10,901 nt of DNA from an uncultured Collinsella sp. (GTDB lineage: Bacteria; Actinomycetota; Coriobacteriia; Coriobacteriales; Coriobacteriaceae): NCBI GenBank assembly GCA_900550835.1, contig URTP01000066.1, positions 1 to 10,901 of the forward strand, read 5' to 3'. The position numbers were made by a program, and so were the translations under genes. Below the pieces are notes generated by a model. It searched no databases. It worked only from the letters and a program-made list of their open reading frames with translations, and was not told the origin of the DNA. Every line of letters starts with the position of its first letter. Position 1 is the stretch's first letter. Positions 1-6,768 of the stretch are shown here, one piece after another.

Positions 1-3000
1 TTGGCCACACCGGTGGCGATGGTGCCGACGCCGGCCTCGCTGACCAGCTTGACCGACACGCGCGCGCCGGGGTTGGCGTTCTTAAGGTCGAAGATGAGCT
101 CGGCCAGGTCTTCGATAGAGTAGATGTCGTGATGCGGCGGAGGCGAGATCAGGCCGATGCCGGGCGTGGACTGACGGACCTCGGCAATCCAGGGGTAGAC
201 CTTCTTGCCGGGCAGGTGACCGCCCTCGCCGGGCTTGGCGCCCTGGGCCATCTTGATCTGGATCTCGAAGGCGCTGCACAGGTAGCGGCTCGTCACGCCA
301 AAGCGCGCGCTTGCCACCTGCTTGATCGCGGAGTTCTTGGAGTCACCGTTAGCCAGCGGGGTCTCGCGACGCGGGTCCTCGCCGCCCTCGCCCGAGTTGG
401 AGCGTCCGTGCAGGCGATTCATGGCGATGGCCATGCACTCGTGCGCCTCTTTGCTGATGGAGCCGTACGACATGGCGCCGGTGTTAAAGCGGCGGACGAT
501 GTTGAGCGCGGGCTCGACCTCGTCGAGCGAAACCGGCGTGCGGCCGCTGGCATTAAAGTCGAGCAAGTCGCGCAGGCGCACGGCACGGCCGGTACGGTGC
601 AGACGGGCGCTGTACTCCTTAAAGGTGTCGTAGCTGTCCTCACGGCAGGCGGTCTGGAGCAGGTAGACGGTCTGAGGGTCGATGAGGTGTTCCTCGCCGC
701 CGAGCGGGCGCCACTTGGTCAGACCCAGCGTGGGCAGCTGATCGGGAGCCGGGCTCTTAAGGATAGCGAGCGCGGCGTCGTAGCGCTCGCTTTGCTCGCG
801 CTCGACGTCCTCGACACCCATACCGCCCACACGGCTCACCGTGCCGGCAAAGTACGCGTTGACGAACTCCGGCGTAAAGCCCACGGCCTCGAAGATCTGC
901 GCCGAATGGTAGCTCTGCACCGTGGAGATGCCCATCTTGGACATGATGGAGACGATGCCGGCGGTCGCAGCCTTGTTGTAGTTGGCGATGCCCTGCTCGG
1001 CCGTCACGTCCAGGTCGCCGTGTGCCGCCAGATCGCGGATGCACGCATGCGCGTTATACGGATAGATGCCGCTCGCGGAGTAGCCCACCAGCGCCGCAAA
1101 GTCGTGCGGGGACACGGCGTCGCCGCACTCCACCACGATGTCGGCAAAGGTGCGCACGCCGGCACGGATCAGATGGTTGTGCACGCAACCCACGGCGAGC
1201 AGCGACGGCACGGGGACCTCGCCCGCAGCGGCGCGATCGCTCAGCACCACGATGTTCACGCCATCGCGCACCGCAGCCTCGACGTCTTCGGCAAGCTGCT
1301 TGAGCGCAGCCTGCAGCGCGCCCTCGCCGGCATCGCGGCGGTAGACGGCACGGAAACGGCGGGTCTTAAAGCCCACGCGGTCGATGGCGCAAATGCGGTC
1401 GAACTCCTCCTCGCTCAGCAACGGGCGCTCCAAGCGCACCAGCTGACAGGCCGTGCGGGAATCCTCGAGCAGGTTACCGTGATTGCCCAGGTAGAGCGTG
1501 GTCGAAGTCACCATATGCTCGCGCAGGGCGTCGATCGGCGGGTTCGTGACCTGGGCGAACAGCTGATAGAAGTAGTCAAAGAACGAACGCGTCTTCTTGG
1601 ACAGACAGGCCAGCGGCGCATCGATACCCATCGAGGCGAGCGGGGCCTTGCCCTGCTGGGCCATAGGGCGCACGACCTCGTCAACATCATCCCAGTGATA
1701 GCCAAGCTTGGCCATACGCACGGCGGCAGGCACCTCGGCGTCCTCGGCGGGCGTTGCCGCAGCAGGCTCATCGAGCGCATCGACGGTCAGTGTCTCCTCG
1801 GCAATCCAGTCGCGGTAGGGCTTCTCCTTGGCATAGCGGGCGCGCAGCTCGTCGTTGTAGATCACGCGGCCGCGGGCAAAGTCGACCTCGAGCATCTGGC
1901 CCGGCCCCAGACAGCCGCTCGTCAGGATGTTCTCGGGGCTCACCTCGATGGTGCCCACCTCGCTCGCCAACATAAAGCGGCCGTCGCGCGTCACGTAGTA
2001 GCGAGCCGGGCGCAGGCCGTTACGGTCGAGGGCGGCACCCAGGGTACGGCCGTCGGTAAAGGCGATGGCCGCCGGGCCATCCCACGGCTCCATGAGCATG
2101 GACTGGTAGGCGTCGTAGGCGCGACGCTCCTCACTCAGGCTATCGTTGTGGTCCCACGGCTCGGGCAGCAACATGGACGCGGCACGCGTGAGCGGGCGGC
2201 CGTTCATGACCAGGAACTCAAGCACATTGTCCAGAATCGCGGAATCGGAGCCCTCGCGGTTGATGATGGGCATCACGCGCTCAAGATCGTGCTGCAGCAC
2301 GGGGCTATACAGATTGGGCTCGCGGGCGCGGATCCAGTTGACGTTACCCTTGAGGGTGTTGATCTCGCCGTTGTGGATGATAAAGCGGTTGGGGTGCGCG
2401 CGCTCCCAGCTGGGTGTGGTGTTGGTGGAGTAACGCGAGTGGACGAGCGCCACGGCCGTTTTGACGGCGGCGTCGTTGAGGTCGATGAAGAAGCGGCGCA
2501 TCTGCGTGGCGACCAGCATGCCCTTGTACACGATGGTGCGCGAGCTCATGGAGCACACGTAGAAGATCTTGTCTCGCAGGGCAAACTCGGCATCGGCCTT
2601 CTTTTCGATGGTGCGGCGGCACACGTACAGGCGACGCTCAAAGGCATCGCCGGCGGGCGTGTCGTCCGGACGGCCCAGGAAGGCCTGCAGGATAGTGGGC
2701 ATGCAGGCGCGGGCCGTCTCGCCCAGGTCGTGCGGGTCGACGGGCACCTCGCGCCAAAAGAGCAGCGGCACGCCGGCCTCGGCACAGCCCTCCTCAAACA
2801 CGCGGCGGGCATCCTCTACGCCCTTGTCGTCCTGCGGGAAGAACAGCATGGCCACGCCATAGTCGCCCTCTGCCGGCAGAATCTGACCGCACTTTTGAGC
2901 CTCTTTACGGAAAAAGTGATGCGGAACCTGGAACAGGATGCCAGCGCCATCGCCGGTATTCTTCTCGAGTCCCGTGCCGCCGCGGTGCTCCAAGTTGACC

Positions 3001-3134
3001 AGAATGGACAGTGCGTCGTCCAGAATCTGGTGATGGCGCTCACCGTTGATATCGGCAAGCGCGCCGATGCCACATGCATCGTGGTCGAATTCGGGGCGAT
3101 AAAGGCCCTGCTGCTGAGCGGAATCTGCCTGCAT
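1..3134 (-). CDS. gltB: Glutamate synthase (GOGAT) large subunit, N-terminal 1044 residues (gene runs off the left edge)
   Basis: GltB makes two glutamates from glutamine and 2-oxoglutarate in the cytoplasm, normally with the small subunit GltD supplying electrons. The minus strand reads open from an ATG at 3134, preceded by GGGGAGG (3141-3147) at 6-nt spacing. Cys21 in the motif ACGIG is the expected N-terminal nucleophile of the class II amidotransferase domain after removal of a 20-residue propeptide. That domain includes HSRYSTNT (about residue 235) and HNGEINTLKGN (about 256). The central domain follows (FFDYFYQLFAQVTNPPIDALRE and a TLYLGNHGN motif). The FMN-binding domain starts near residue 890 (FNTGAMSYGSIS) and contains AKPGEGGHLPGKK near 968. 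Family members are about 1500 aa, so the rest of the FMN barrel, the 3Fe-4S cysteines and the C-terminal beta-helix lie outside the window. No frameshift is seen. The family assignment is near certain. Confidence 0.97.
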   Translation of the reverse strand, partial: MQADSAQQQGLYRPEFDHDACGIGALADINGERHHQILDDALSILVNLEHRGGTGLEKNTGDGAGILFQVPHHFFRKEAQKCGQILPAEGDYGVAMLFFPQDDKGVEDARRVFEEGCAEAGVPLLFWREVPVDPHDLGETARACMPTILQAFLGRPDDTPAGDAFERRLYVCRRTIEKKADAEFALRDKIFYVCSMSSRTIVYKGMLVATQMRRFFIDLNDAAVKTAVALVHSRYSTNTTPSWERAHPNRFIIHNGEINTLKGNVNWIRAREPNLYSPVLQHDLERVMPIINREGSDSAILDNVLEFLVMNGRPLTRAASMLLPEPWDHNDSLSEERRAYDAYQSMLMEPWDGPAAIAFTDGRTLGAALDRNGLRPARYYVTRDGRFMLASEVGTIEVSPENILTSGCLGPGQMLEVDFARGRVIYNDELRARYAKEKPYRDWIAEETLTVDALDEPAAATPAEDAEVPAAVRMAKLGYHWDDVDEVVRPMAQQGKAPLASMGIDAPLACLSKKTRSFFDYFYQLFAQVTNPPIDALREHMVTSTTLYLGNHGNLLEDSRTACQLVRLERPLLSEEEFDRICAIDRVGFKTRRFRAVYRRDAGEGALQAALKQLAEDVEAAVRDGVNIVVLSDRAAAGEVPVPSLLAVGCVHNHLIRAGVRTFADIVVECGDAVSPHDFAALVGYSASGIYPYNAHACIRDLAAHGDLDVTAEQGIANYNKAATAGIVSIMSKMGISTVQSYHSAQIFEAVGFTPEFVNAYFAGTVSRVGGMGVEDVEREQSERYDAALAILKSPAPDQLPTLGLTKWRPLGGEEHLIDPQTVYLLQTACREDSYDTFKEYSARLHRTGRAVRLRDLLDFNASGRTPVSLDEVEPALNIVRRFNTGAMSYGSISKEAHECMAIAMNRLHGRSNSGEGGEDPRRETPLANGDSKNSAIKQVASARFGVTSRYLCSAFEIQIKMAQGAKPGEGGHLPGKKVYPWIAEVRQSTPGIGLISPPPHHDIYSIEDLAELIFDLKNANPGARVSVKLVSEAGVGTIATGVA

Positions 3135-3318
3135 CGCGATCCTCCCCTAGATATTTAGACAGTCAGTTGAATAGGCATAGTAGGAGCATCGTCGGCCCGT
3201 TGTGTTTCCCACCCGTTTCGAAACAATCGCGTAACGCACGCCCTACGAGTGGACACCGCCGACCTCAAGGGCGACAACATAGGCCCCAAGTTCGGCCTGT
3301 TAGCTCACCACTTCAAAC

Positions 3319-3375
3319 ATCTCGATCTGTAACACGAAGGGCCGGCTTTGGCGGTCAGCTGTTACAGATCGAGAT
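3319..3375. repeat. 57-bp palindromic repeat element, copy 1
   Basis: Two perfect 16-bp inverted arms, ATCTCGATCTGTAACA (3319-3334) and its complement (3360-3375), flank a 25-nt centre. Within the centre, GGCCG and CGGTC can form a second short stem (one G-U pair) around a GCTTTGG loop. The arms match copies 2 and 3 in this window, and all three centres are exactly 25 nt long. The right arm is followed by only TTTT, so it is a poor terminator. Its position upstream of both divergent genes also argues against a terminator role. Confidence 0.85.
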
Positions 3376-3398
3376 TTTCCATAGGACCATTTCTTCCT

Positions 3399-3455
3399 GT
3401 CTCGATCTGTAACACCTAGGCCCAATTTCCATCCCTAGTTGTTACAGATCGAGAC
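3399..3455. repeat. 57-bp palindromic repeat element, copy 2
   Basis: Perfect 16-bp arms GTCTCGATCTGTAACA (3399-3414) and complement (3440-3455) extend by one more pair outward (T3398-A3456). The 25-nt centre contains CTAGG/CCTAG, which extends the stem after one mismatch. The centre shares GGCCCAATTTCCA with copy 3, in the same orientation. It begins 23 bp after the end of copy 1. Confidence 0.88.
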
Positions 3456-3508
3456 ATTTCGGCAGCCCCCTTTCACCATCCCATTCAAATACAACAATTT
3501 TGTTAGTC

Positions 3509-3541
3509 TTGGTTAACTTTTAAGGTTAAAACGGGTATCCT
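3509..3541 (+). promoter_or_regulatory. Putative gpmA promoter region with GGTTAA direct repeat
   Basis: An AT-rich stretch precedes gpmA. A -10-like TATCCT (3536-3541) lies 52 bp before the start codon, with a weak TTAACT (3513-3518) 17 bp upstream of it. The hexamer GGTTAA occurs twice, at 3511-3516 and 3524-3529, 13 bp apart, so a regulator could bind tandem sites on one helix face with some offset. The hexamers are poor matches to sigma-70 consensus, so this is tentative. Confidence 0.3.
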
Positions 3542-3593
3542 TTGCGGCGTCAAGCAAACGGCACGCACACCGTGCCAGATCAAGGAGGCCCCT

Positions 3594-4367
3594 ATGGCGC
3601 ACCAAGCAGACCAGCAGACGATGCAACTCGTCCTTATCCGTCACGGAGAGTCCGAGTGGAACAAGCTCAACCTGTTCACCGGCTGGACCGATGTTGAGCT
3701 CACCGACACGGGCCGCGAAGAAGCCGCAGCAGGCGGTCGAGCCCTCAAAGAAGCCGGTTTCGACTTTGACGTCTGCTACACTTCGCGCCTCAAGCGCGCG
3801 ATCCACACCCTCAACATCGTGCTCGGCCAAATGGATCGCGAGTGGCTGCCCGTCATCAAATCCTGGAAGCTCAACGAGCGCCACTACGGCGCGTTGCAGG
3901 GTCTCAACAAGGCCGATGCCGCGGCGGAGCACGGCGACGAGCAGGTGCTCATCTGGCGCCGCTCCTTCGATATCTGCCCGCCGGCACTCGAGCCGAACGA
4001 CGCGCGCGATCCCCACACCCAGGAGCAATACCGTGATGTCGCGCCTGATCAGCTGCCCTATACCGAATGCCTCAAGGACACGATCGCCCGCGCCTGGCCC
4101 TATTTCGAAGACGAGATTCGCCCCCAGATGCTCGCTGGCAAGCGCGTACTCATCGCCGCACACGGCAACTCCCTGCGCTCACTCGTCATGAAGCTCGAGC
4201 ACCTCACGCCCGAGGAGATCCTCAAGGTCAACATCCCCACCGGCGTGCCGCTCGTCTACACCTTCGATACCGATTTCAATGTCCTCGACAAGCGCTACAT
4301 CGGCGACCCGGCGACCATCGCCGCCAAGATCGACGCCGTGGCCAATCAGGGCAAAGCGCACAAGTAG
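3594..4367 (+). CDS. gpmA: 2,3-bisphosphoglycerate-dependent phosphoglycerate mutase
   Basis: This cytoplasmic glycolytic and gluconeogenic enzyme interconverts 3- and 2-phosphoglycerate through a phosphohistidine. The 257-aa product has the histidine phosphatase signature LIRHGESEWN with catalytic His17, the GpmA-type KLNERHYGALQGLNKA segment (residues 92-107, with catalytic Glu95), and a second active-site histidine in AAHGNSLR (His190). The length is slightly above the roughly 250 aa usual for the dimeric or tetrameric cofactor-dependent form. The ATG at 3594 is chosen because AAGGAGG lies 5 nt upstream. An internal Met10 would give the shorter canonical N-terminus but lacks such a site. 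The downstream mntH starts 75 bp after the stop with no intervening terminator, so cotranscription is plausible. This mutase type needs no manganese, unlike GpmI. Confidence 0.97.
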   Translation: MAHQADQQTMQLVLIRHGESEWNKLNLFTGWTDVELTDTGREEAAAGGRALKEAGFDFDVCYTSRLKRAIHTLNIVLGQMDREWLPVIKSWKLNERHYGALQGLNKADAAAEHGDEQVLIWRRSFDICPPALEPNDARDPHTQEQYRDVAPDQLPYTECLKDTIARAWPYFEDEIRPQMLAGKRVLIAAHGNSLRSLVMKLEHLTPEEILKVNIPTGVPLVYTFDTDFNVLDKRYIGDPATIAAKIDAVANQGKAHK

Positions 4368-4442
4368 CCCCAACCCAAATCCGACGCGTGGCGCCGCACG
4401 ACCCAGATGCGACGTCACGCCGCCCATACGCAGGAGCGCACC

Positions 4443-5699
4443 ATGCTCAACCATCTCAAACAACCCTTTGGCTCCCGACGCACCGGTGGTCACGGAGGCC
4501 TAGACATTGCGCGGCATATCGGCCCCGGGCTGCTCGTGACCGTCGGCTTTATCGACCCGGGCAATTGGGCCTCCAATATGGCCGCGGGCTCGCAGTTTGG
4601 CTACGCGCTGCTGTGGATCGTCACGCTGTCCACGATTATGCTCATCGTGCTGCAGCACAACGCGGCGCACTTGGGCATCGCCACGGGCGCCTGCCTTGCC
4701 GAGGCCACAACCCGCTTTCTCCCCCGCATCGTGGGACGCGCGGTGCTCGGCAGCGCCTATCTCGCGACTGTCGCCACCGCCATGGCCGAAGTCCTGGGTG
4801 GCGCGATTGCCCTTCAAATGCTCTTTGGGCTGCCCGTGCGCGCGGGCTGCGTCATCGTGGCGGCAGTATCGATGGCGATGCTCATGACGAACTCCTACAA
4901 GCATGCCGAACGCTGGATCATCGCCTTCGTAGGCGTGGTAGGACTCTCGTTTTTGGCCGAGCTTGCACTAGTCAAGGTCGACTGGCCGCAAGCCGCCGCA
5001 AGCTGGATCACGCCTAGTATGCCCACTGGCTCTGCCGCGATTATCGTGAGCGTCCTGGGTGCGGTCGTTATGCCACACAACCTTTTTCTGCACTCCGAGG
5101 TCATCCAATCCATGCACTTCGAAGGCCAAGGCGAGCAGGTTATCGAAGAACGTCTGCGCTACGAGCTCTTCGACACGCTCTTTTCGATGGGCGTGGGCTG
5201 GGCAATCAACTCGGCCATGGTCATCCTGGCCGCAACGACCTTCTTTGCGCACGGCATGGTCGTAGACGACCTCGCCGTCGCAGCGGCCACGCTCTCCCCC
5301 ATTCTGGGCCCGGCAAGCTCGACCATCTTTGCCGTGGCGCTGCTGTTTGCGGGCCTCTCGAGTAGTGTGACGGCGGGTATGGCGGCGGGCACCATCACTG
5401 CGGGCATGTTCGACGAGGAATACGACATCCACGACCGACATTCCTCGGTCGGGGTGGCGGCCTGTTTCGCCGGAGCAGTGGCGGCGTGCCTGGTCGTTCC
5501 AAATCCTTTTGAAGGTCTCATCTGGAGTCAGGCACTGCTGTCGCTTCAACTGCCGATTACGGTCTTTGTGCTCATACGGCTCACCAGTTCACCCCGCGTC
5601 ATGGGCAAATTCGCCAACTCGCGTCCACTCAACGCGCTGCTTGTAGGGATCGGTGCCATCGTGACGATTCTCGATGTCGTGTTGTTGGCAGGGATGTAA
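4443..5699 (+). CDS. mntH: Nramp-family divalent metal (Mn2+/Fe2+) transporter
   Basis: MntH is an inner-membrane, proton-coupled importer of Mn2+ and related metals. The 418-aa protein is mostly hydrophobic, with about eleven membrane segments expected. It carries the Nramp TM1 motif FIDPGNW with metal ligands Asp38 and Asn41. The TM3 segment is AEVLGGAIAL, and the TM6 motif VVMPHNLFLHS supplies the metal-binding Met210 and His212. A later AGLSSSVTAGMAAGTITAG segment also fits the family. Met210 is characteristic of transition-metal rather than Mg2+ or Al3+ Nramp homologues. An ATG at 4407 would add 12 residues, but AGGAG (4432-4436) sits 6 nt before the ATG at 4443, and homology begins after it. 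No MntR-type operator is recognisable just upstream. The substrate call rests on family knowledge. Confidence 0.93.
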   Translation: MLNHLKQPFGSRRTGGHGGLDIARHIGPGLLVTVGFIDPGNWASNMAAGSQFGYALLWIVTLSTIMLIVLQHNAAHLGIATGACLAEATTRFLPRIVGRAVLGSAYLATVATAMAEVLGGAIALQMLFGLPVRAGCVIVAAVSMAMLMTNSYKHAERWIIAFVGVVGLSFLAELALVKVDWPQAAASWITPSMPTGSAAIIVSVLGAVVMPHNLFLHSEVIQSMHFEGQGEQVIEERLRYELFDTLFSMGVGWAINSAMVILAATTFFAHGMVVDDLAVAAATLSPILGPASSTIFAVALLFAGLSSSVTAGMAAGTITAGMFDEEYDIHDRHSSVGVAACFAGAVAACLVVPNPFEGLIWSQALLSLQLPITVFVLIRLTSSPRVMGKFANSRPLNALLVGIGAIVTILDVVLLAGM

Positions 5700-5727
5700 T
5701 GGGGCGGGGGCACCTACCCAGGCAAAC

Positions 5728-5784
5728 GTCTCGATATGTAACAAGTGGGCCCAATTTCCACCGTTAGATGTTACAGATTGAGAC
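5728..5784. repeat. 57-bp palindromic repeat element, copy 3
   Basis: Arms GTCTCGATATGTAACA (5728-5743) and TGTTACAGATTGAGAC (5769-5784) pair with one G-T wobble and one A-G mismatch around a 25-nt centre. The centre shares GGCCCAATTTCCA with copy 2, and GTGG/CCAC inside it can form a small stem. The element lies 28 bp after the mntH stop, between convergent genes. It could end or protect the mntH transcript, though no U-tract follows. Confidence 0.85.
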
Positions 5785-5852
5785 AAAAGGTCGGCCGGAC
5801 TCACAACAGACAGGATCGGCCAACAGCAACCGTGATCCCTTGGGGGCGGAGG

Positions 5853-5890
5853 AAAAGGGCCCCGGCCGAGAATTCGACCGAGGCCCTTGG
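5853..5890 (-). terminator. Intrinsic terminator downstream of the rubredoxin gene
   Basis: On the minus strand the arms AAGGGCC (complement of 5882-5888) and GGCCCTT (complement of 5855-5861) pair. The stem continues inward with mismatches through CGG/CCG and CGA/TCG pairs. It is followed by TTTT (5853-5856, partly within the stem) and lies about 40 bp after the rubredoxin stop. The short U-run makes it moderate rather than strong. Confidence 0.6.
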
Positions 5891-5927
5891 ACAGAGCTAT
5901 GTTCGGCTTTCGCCGTGTGTCTGCGAG

Positions 5928-6071
5928 CTACTCCTCGACGAGCTCAAACTGATCGGGACCGACGCCGCACACCGGGCACACATAATCCTCGGGCAGCTCG
6001 GGCGTATCGACCTCAACCTCGTAACCGCAAACGACGCACACGAACTTATACGTCTTCTTCTCCTCAGCCAT
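5928..6071 (-). CDS. Compact rubredoxin-like protein (47 aa)
   Basis: This is a small mononuclear-iron electron carrier. The minus strand reads ATG at 6071 to TAG at 5928, with GAGGAG upstream as ribosome-binding site. The 47-aa product has FVCVVCGYE (Cys12, Cys15), then LPEDYVCPVCGVGPDQFE (Cys33, Cys36), giving four cysteine ligands in two CxxCG-type knuckles and the typical DQFE ending. Classical rubredoxins are 52-54 aa with about 29 residues between the cysteine pairs; here only 17 separate Cys15 from Cys33, and the usual DPxxGDPxxGIxPGTxF segment is missing. It is therefore intermediate between classical rubredoxin and the rubredoxin-like domain of rubrerythrin. The upstream flavin reductase gene on the same strand is a likely electron-transfer partner. 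The fold is confident; the partner is inferred. Confidence 0.88.
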   Translation of the reverse strand: MAEEKKTYKFVCVVCGYEVEVDTPELPEDYVCPVCGVGPDQFELVEE

Positions 6072-6115
6072 GATGTTCTCCTCTCAAACGCGACTGGTGA
6101 TGTACTTCATTTATC

Positions 6116-6143
6116 AGTATAGATTCTCAATAATATAATGCAA
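6116..6143 (-). promoter_or_regulatory. Putative promoter of the rubredoxin gene
   Basis: On the minus strand TATACT (6116-6121) is a good -10 box. TTGCAT (6138-6143) lies 16 nt upstream as a weaker -35. The predicted transcription start near 6109 gives a leader of about 38 nt carrying GAGGAG. The 89-bp gap after the flavin reductase stop is strikingly AT-rich and lacks a terminator hairpin, so rubredoxin may be made both from this promoter and by readthrough. Confidence 0.5.
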
Positions 6144-6160
6144 GTATTTTTAAAACATTT

Positions 6161-6664
6161 CTAGCCTTGATACGAGGACGCCTTCGGAGGCGTCTTGCCC
6201 TTCAGGACCTTATGGTAGTAATCGTAGGTGAGCGGCGTCTCGTCACTCAAGCGCTCGGCATCCTCGACCTCGCCGATAAACAGTAGATGCGTGCCAACAT
6301 CCACAGTGTCGATCAAATGGCAGCTAAACAGGGCCGCCGCGTGCTCGGGCACATAGGGCATGCCCAGAGCCGTCTCGCGGGTCTCGTATTTGGCAAACTT
6401 GTCATAATCGCTGCTGGTGCGGAACCCAAAGTTACCGATGTAGAGCATATCGGCGGTCTGATCGATCACGGTCAGCGCGAACGCTTTGGCCGAAGCGATG
6501 ACGCCCGAGGTGACGTTGTCCTTGTTCACGGCAACCGAAATGCGCGGCGGCATGGACGTCACCTGCACCGCAGTGTTGATGACGCAGCCGGCGCGCAGCC
6601 CGTCTGCCGCGGCGCTCACCACGTACAGACCGCTCGGCATGGTAAAGAACGCAGTTTTGTCCAT
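6161..6664 (-). CDS. Flavin reductase-like FMN-binding split-barrel protein
   Basis: This family binds FMN in a split beta-barrel and passes electrons from NAD(P)H or reduced carriers to acceptors such as rubredoxin. The 167-aa product shows the family pattern: SGLYVVSA near residue 11, a VINTAVQVTSMPPRISVAVNK core (residues 28-48), GNFGFRTSSDYDKF (77-90) and VDVGTHLLFIGEV (121-133). The C-terminal YYHKVLKGKTP...SSY (149-165) resembles the linker that joins flavoprotein and rubredoxin domains in high-molecular-weight rubredoxins (Hrb); here rubredoxin is a separate gene 89 bp downstream. The frame stays open to 6853, but the ATG at 6664 fits homology and follows AGGGGAG at 8-nt spacing. The physiological substrate is unknown; an oxygen- or NO-detoxifying relay is an inference. 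Confidence 0.88.
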   Translation of the reverse strand: MDKTAFFTMPSGLYVVSAAADGLRAGCVINTAVQVTSMPPRISVAVNKDNVTSGVIASAKAFALTVIDQTADMLYIGNFGFRTSSDYDKFAKYETRETALGMPYVPEHAAALFSCHLIDTVDVGTHLLFIGEVEDAERLSDETPLTYDYYHKVLKGKTPPKASSYQG

Positions 6665-6715
6665 AACAATCACTCCCCTAACCCGGGTTGGAACCTCATG
6701 GATGTATGTACCCAC

Positions 6716-6746
6716 AAAAAAGGCGGCGCCCACAACGGACACCACC
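6716..6746 (-). terminator. Intrinsic terminator or attenuator in the flavin reductase leader
   Basis: The minus-strand RNA forms a 10-bp stem GGUGGUGUCC / GGGCGCCGCC (complements of 6737-6746 and 6722-6731) around the loop GUUGU, followed by U6 (6716-6721). Three G-U pairs, which would be A-C mismatches on the other strand, show that it works in the minus direction. A flanking AAA can add three A-U pairs. It lies 52 nt before the flavin reductase start and 127 nt after the smpB stop. It may be the smpB terminator, or an attenuator in the flavin reductase leader. Confidence 0.8.
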
Positions 6747-6766
6747 TTTGAGACATATGTGTCAAA
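6747..6766. promoter_or_regulatory. 20-bp dyad, candidate operator for the flavin reductase gene
   Basis: The plus strand reads TTTGAGACATATGTGTCAAA, a perfect dyad except for one opposed pair (positions 6 and 15). Relative to the minus-strand -10 candidate at 6769-6774 it covers roughly -4 to +16, a classic repressor position. The arms TTTGA and TCAAA are 10 bp apart, unlike the FNR (TTGAT-N4-ATCAA) or CRP spacing, so I do not assign a regulator family. Confidence 0.5.
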
Positions 6767-6768
6767 AC

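Larger units (their letters stand above)
3135..3593. other. Divergent gltB/gpmA intergenic region
   Basis: These 459 bp separate the divergently transcribed gltB and gpmA. I see no convincing gene. They hold the gltB ribosome-binding site (3141-3147), a 10-bp palindrome GTTTCGAAAC (3215-3224), two tandem copies of a 57-bp palindromic element (3319-3375 and 3399-3455), and an AT-rich stretch (about 3481-3540) that probably carries the gpmA promoter. I could not identify a convincing gltB promoter. TAAATA and TACTAT-like hexamers occur on the minus strand near 3155-3185, but without good -35 partners. Confidence 0.7.

Noticed and set aside
129..3158. A 1009-aa open frame on the plus strand opposite gltB
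   Set aside because: It lies almost entirely antisense to gltB, whose frame matches the family from the catalytic cysteine to the FMN domain. The predicted product is a Val/Ala/Gly/His/Arg-rich sequence with no recognisable domain, as expected from the complement of high-GC codons. Its ATG has no ribosome-binding site.
3319..3455. CRISPR-like repeat pair
   Set aside because: The repeats are 57-bp palindromes with only two adjacent copies, variable centres, a 23-bp gap and no cas genes, so this does not fit an array.
3501..3541. DtxR/MntR-type metal operator upstream of gpmA-mntH
   Set aside because: The GGTTAA repeats are direct rather than inverted and do not form the interrupted palindrome expected for that family.
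4067..5017. A 316-aa plus-strand frame bridging gpmA and mntH
   Set aside because: It is a frame-shifted shadow of both genes: Arg/His/Pro-rich, no domain, and incompatible with the well-supported genes it overlaps.
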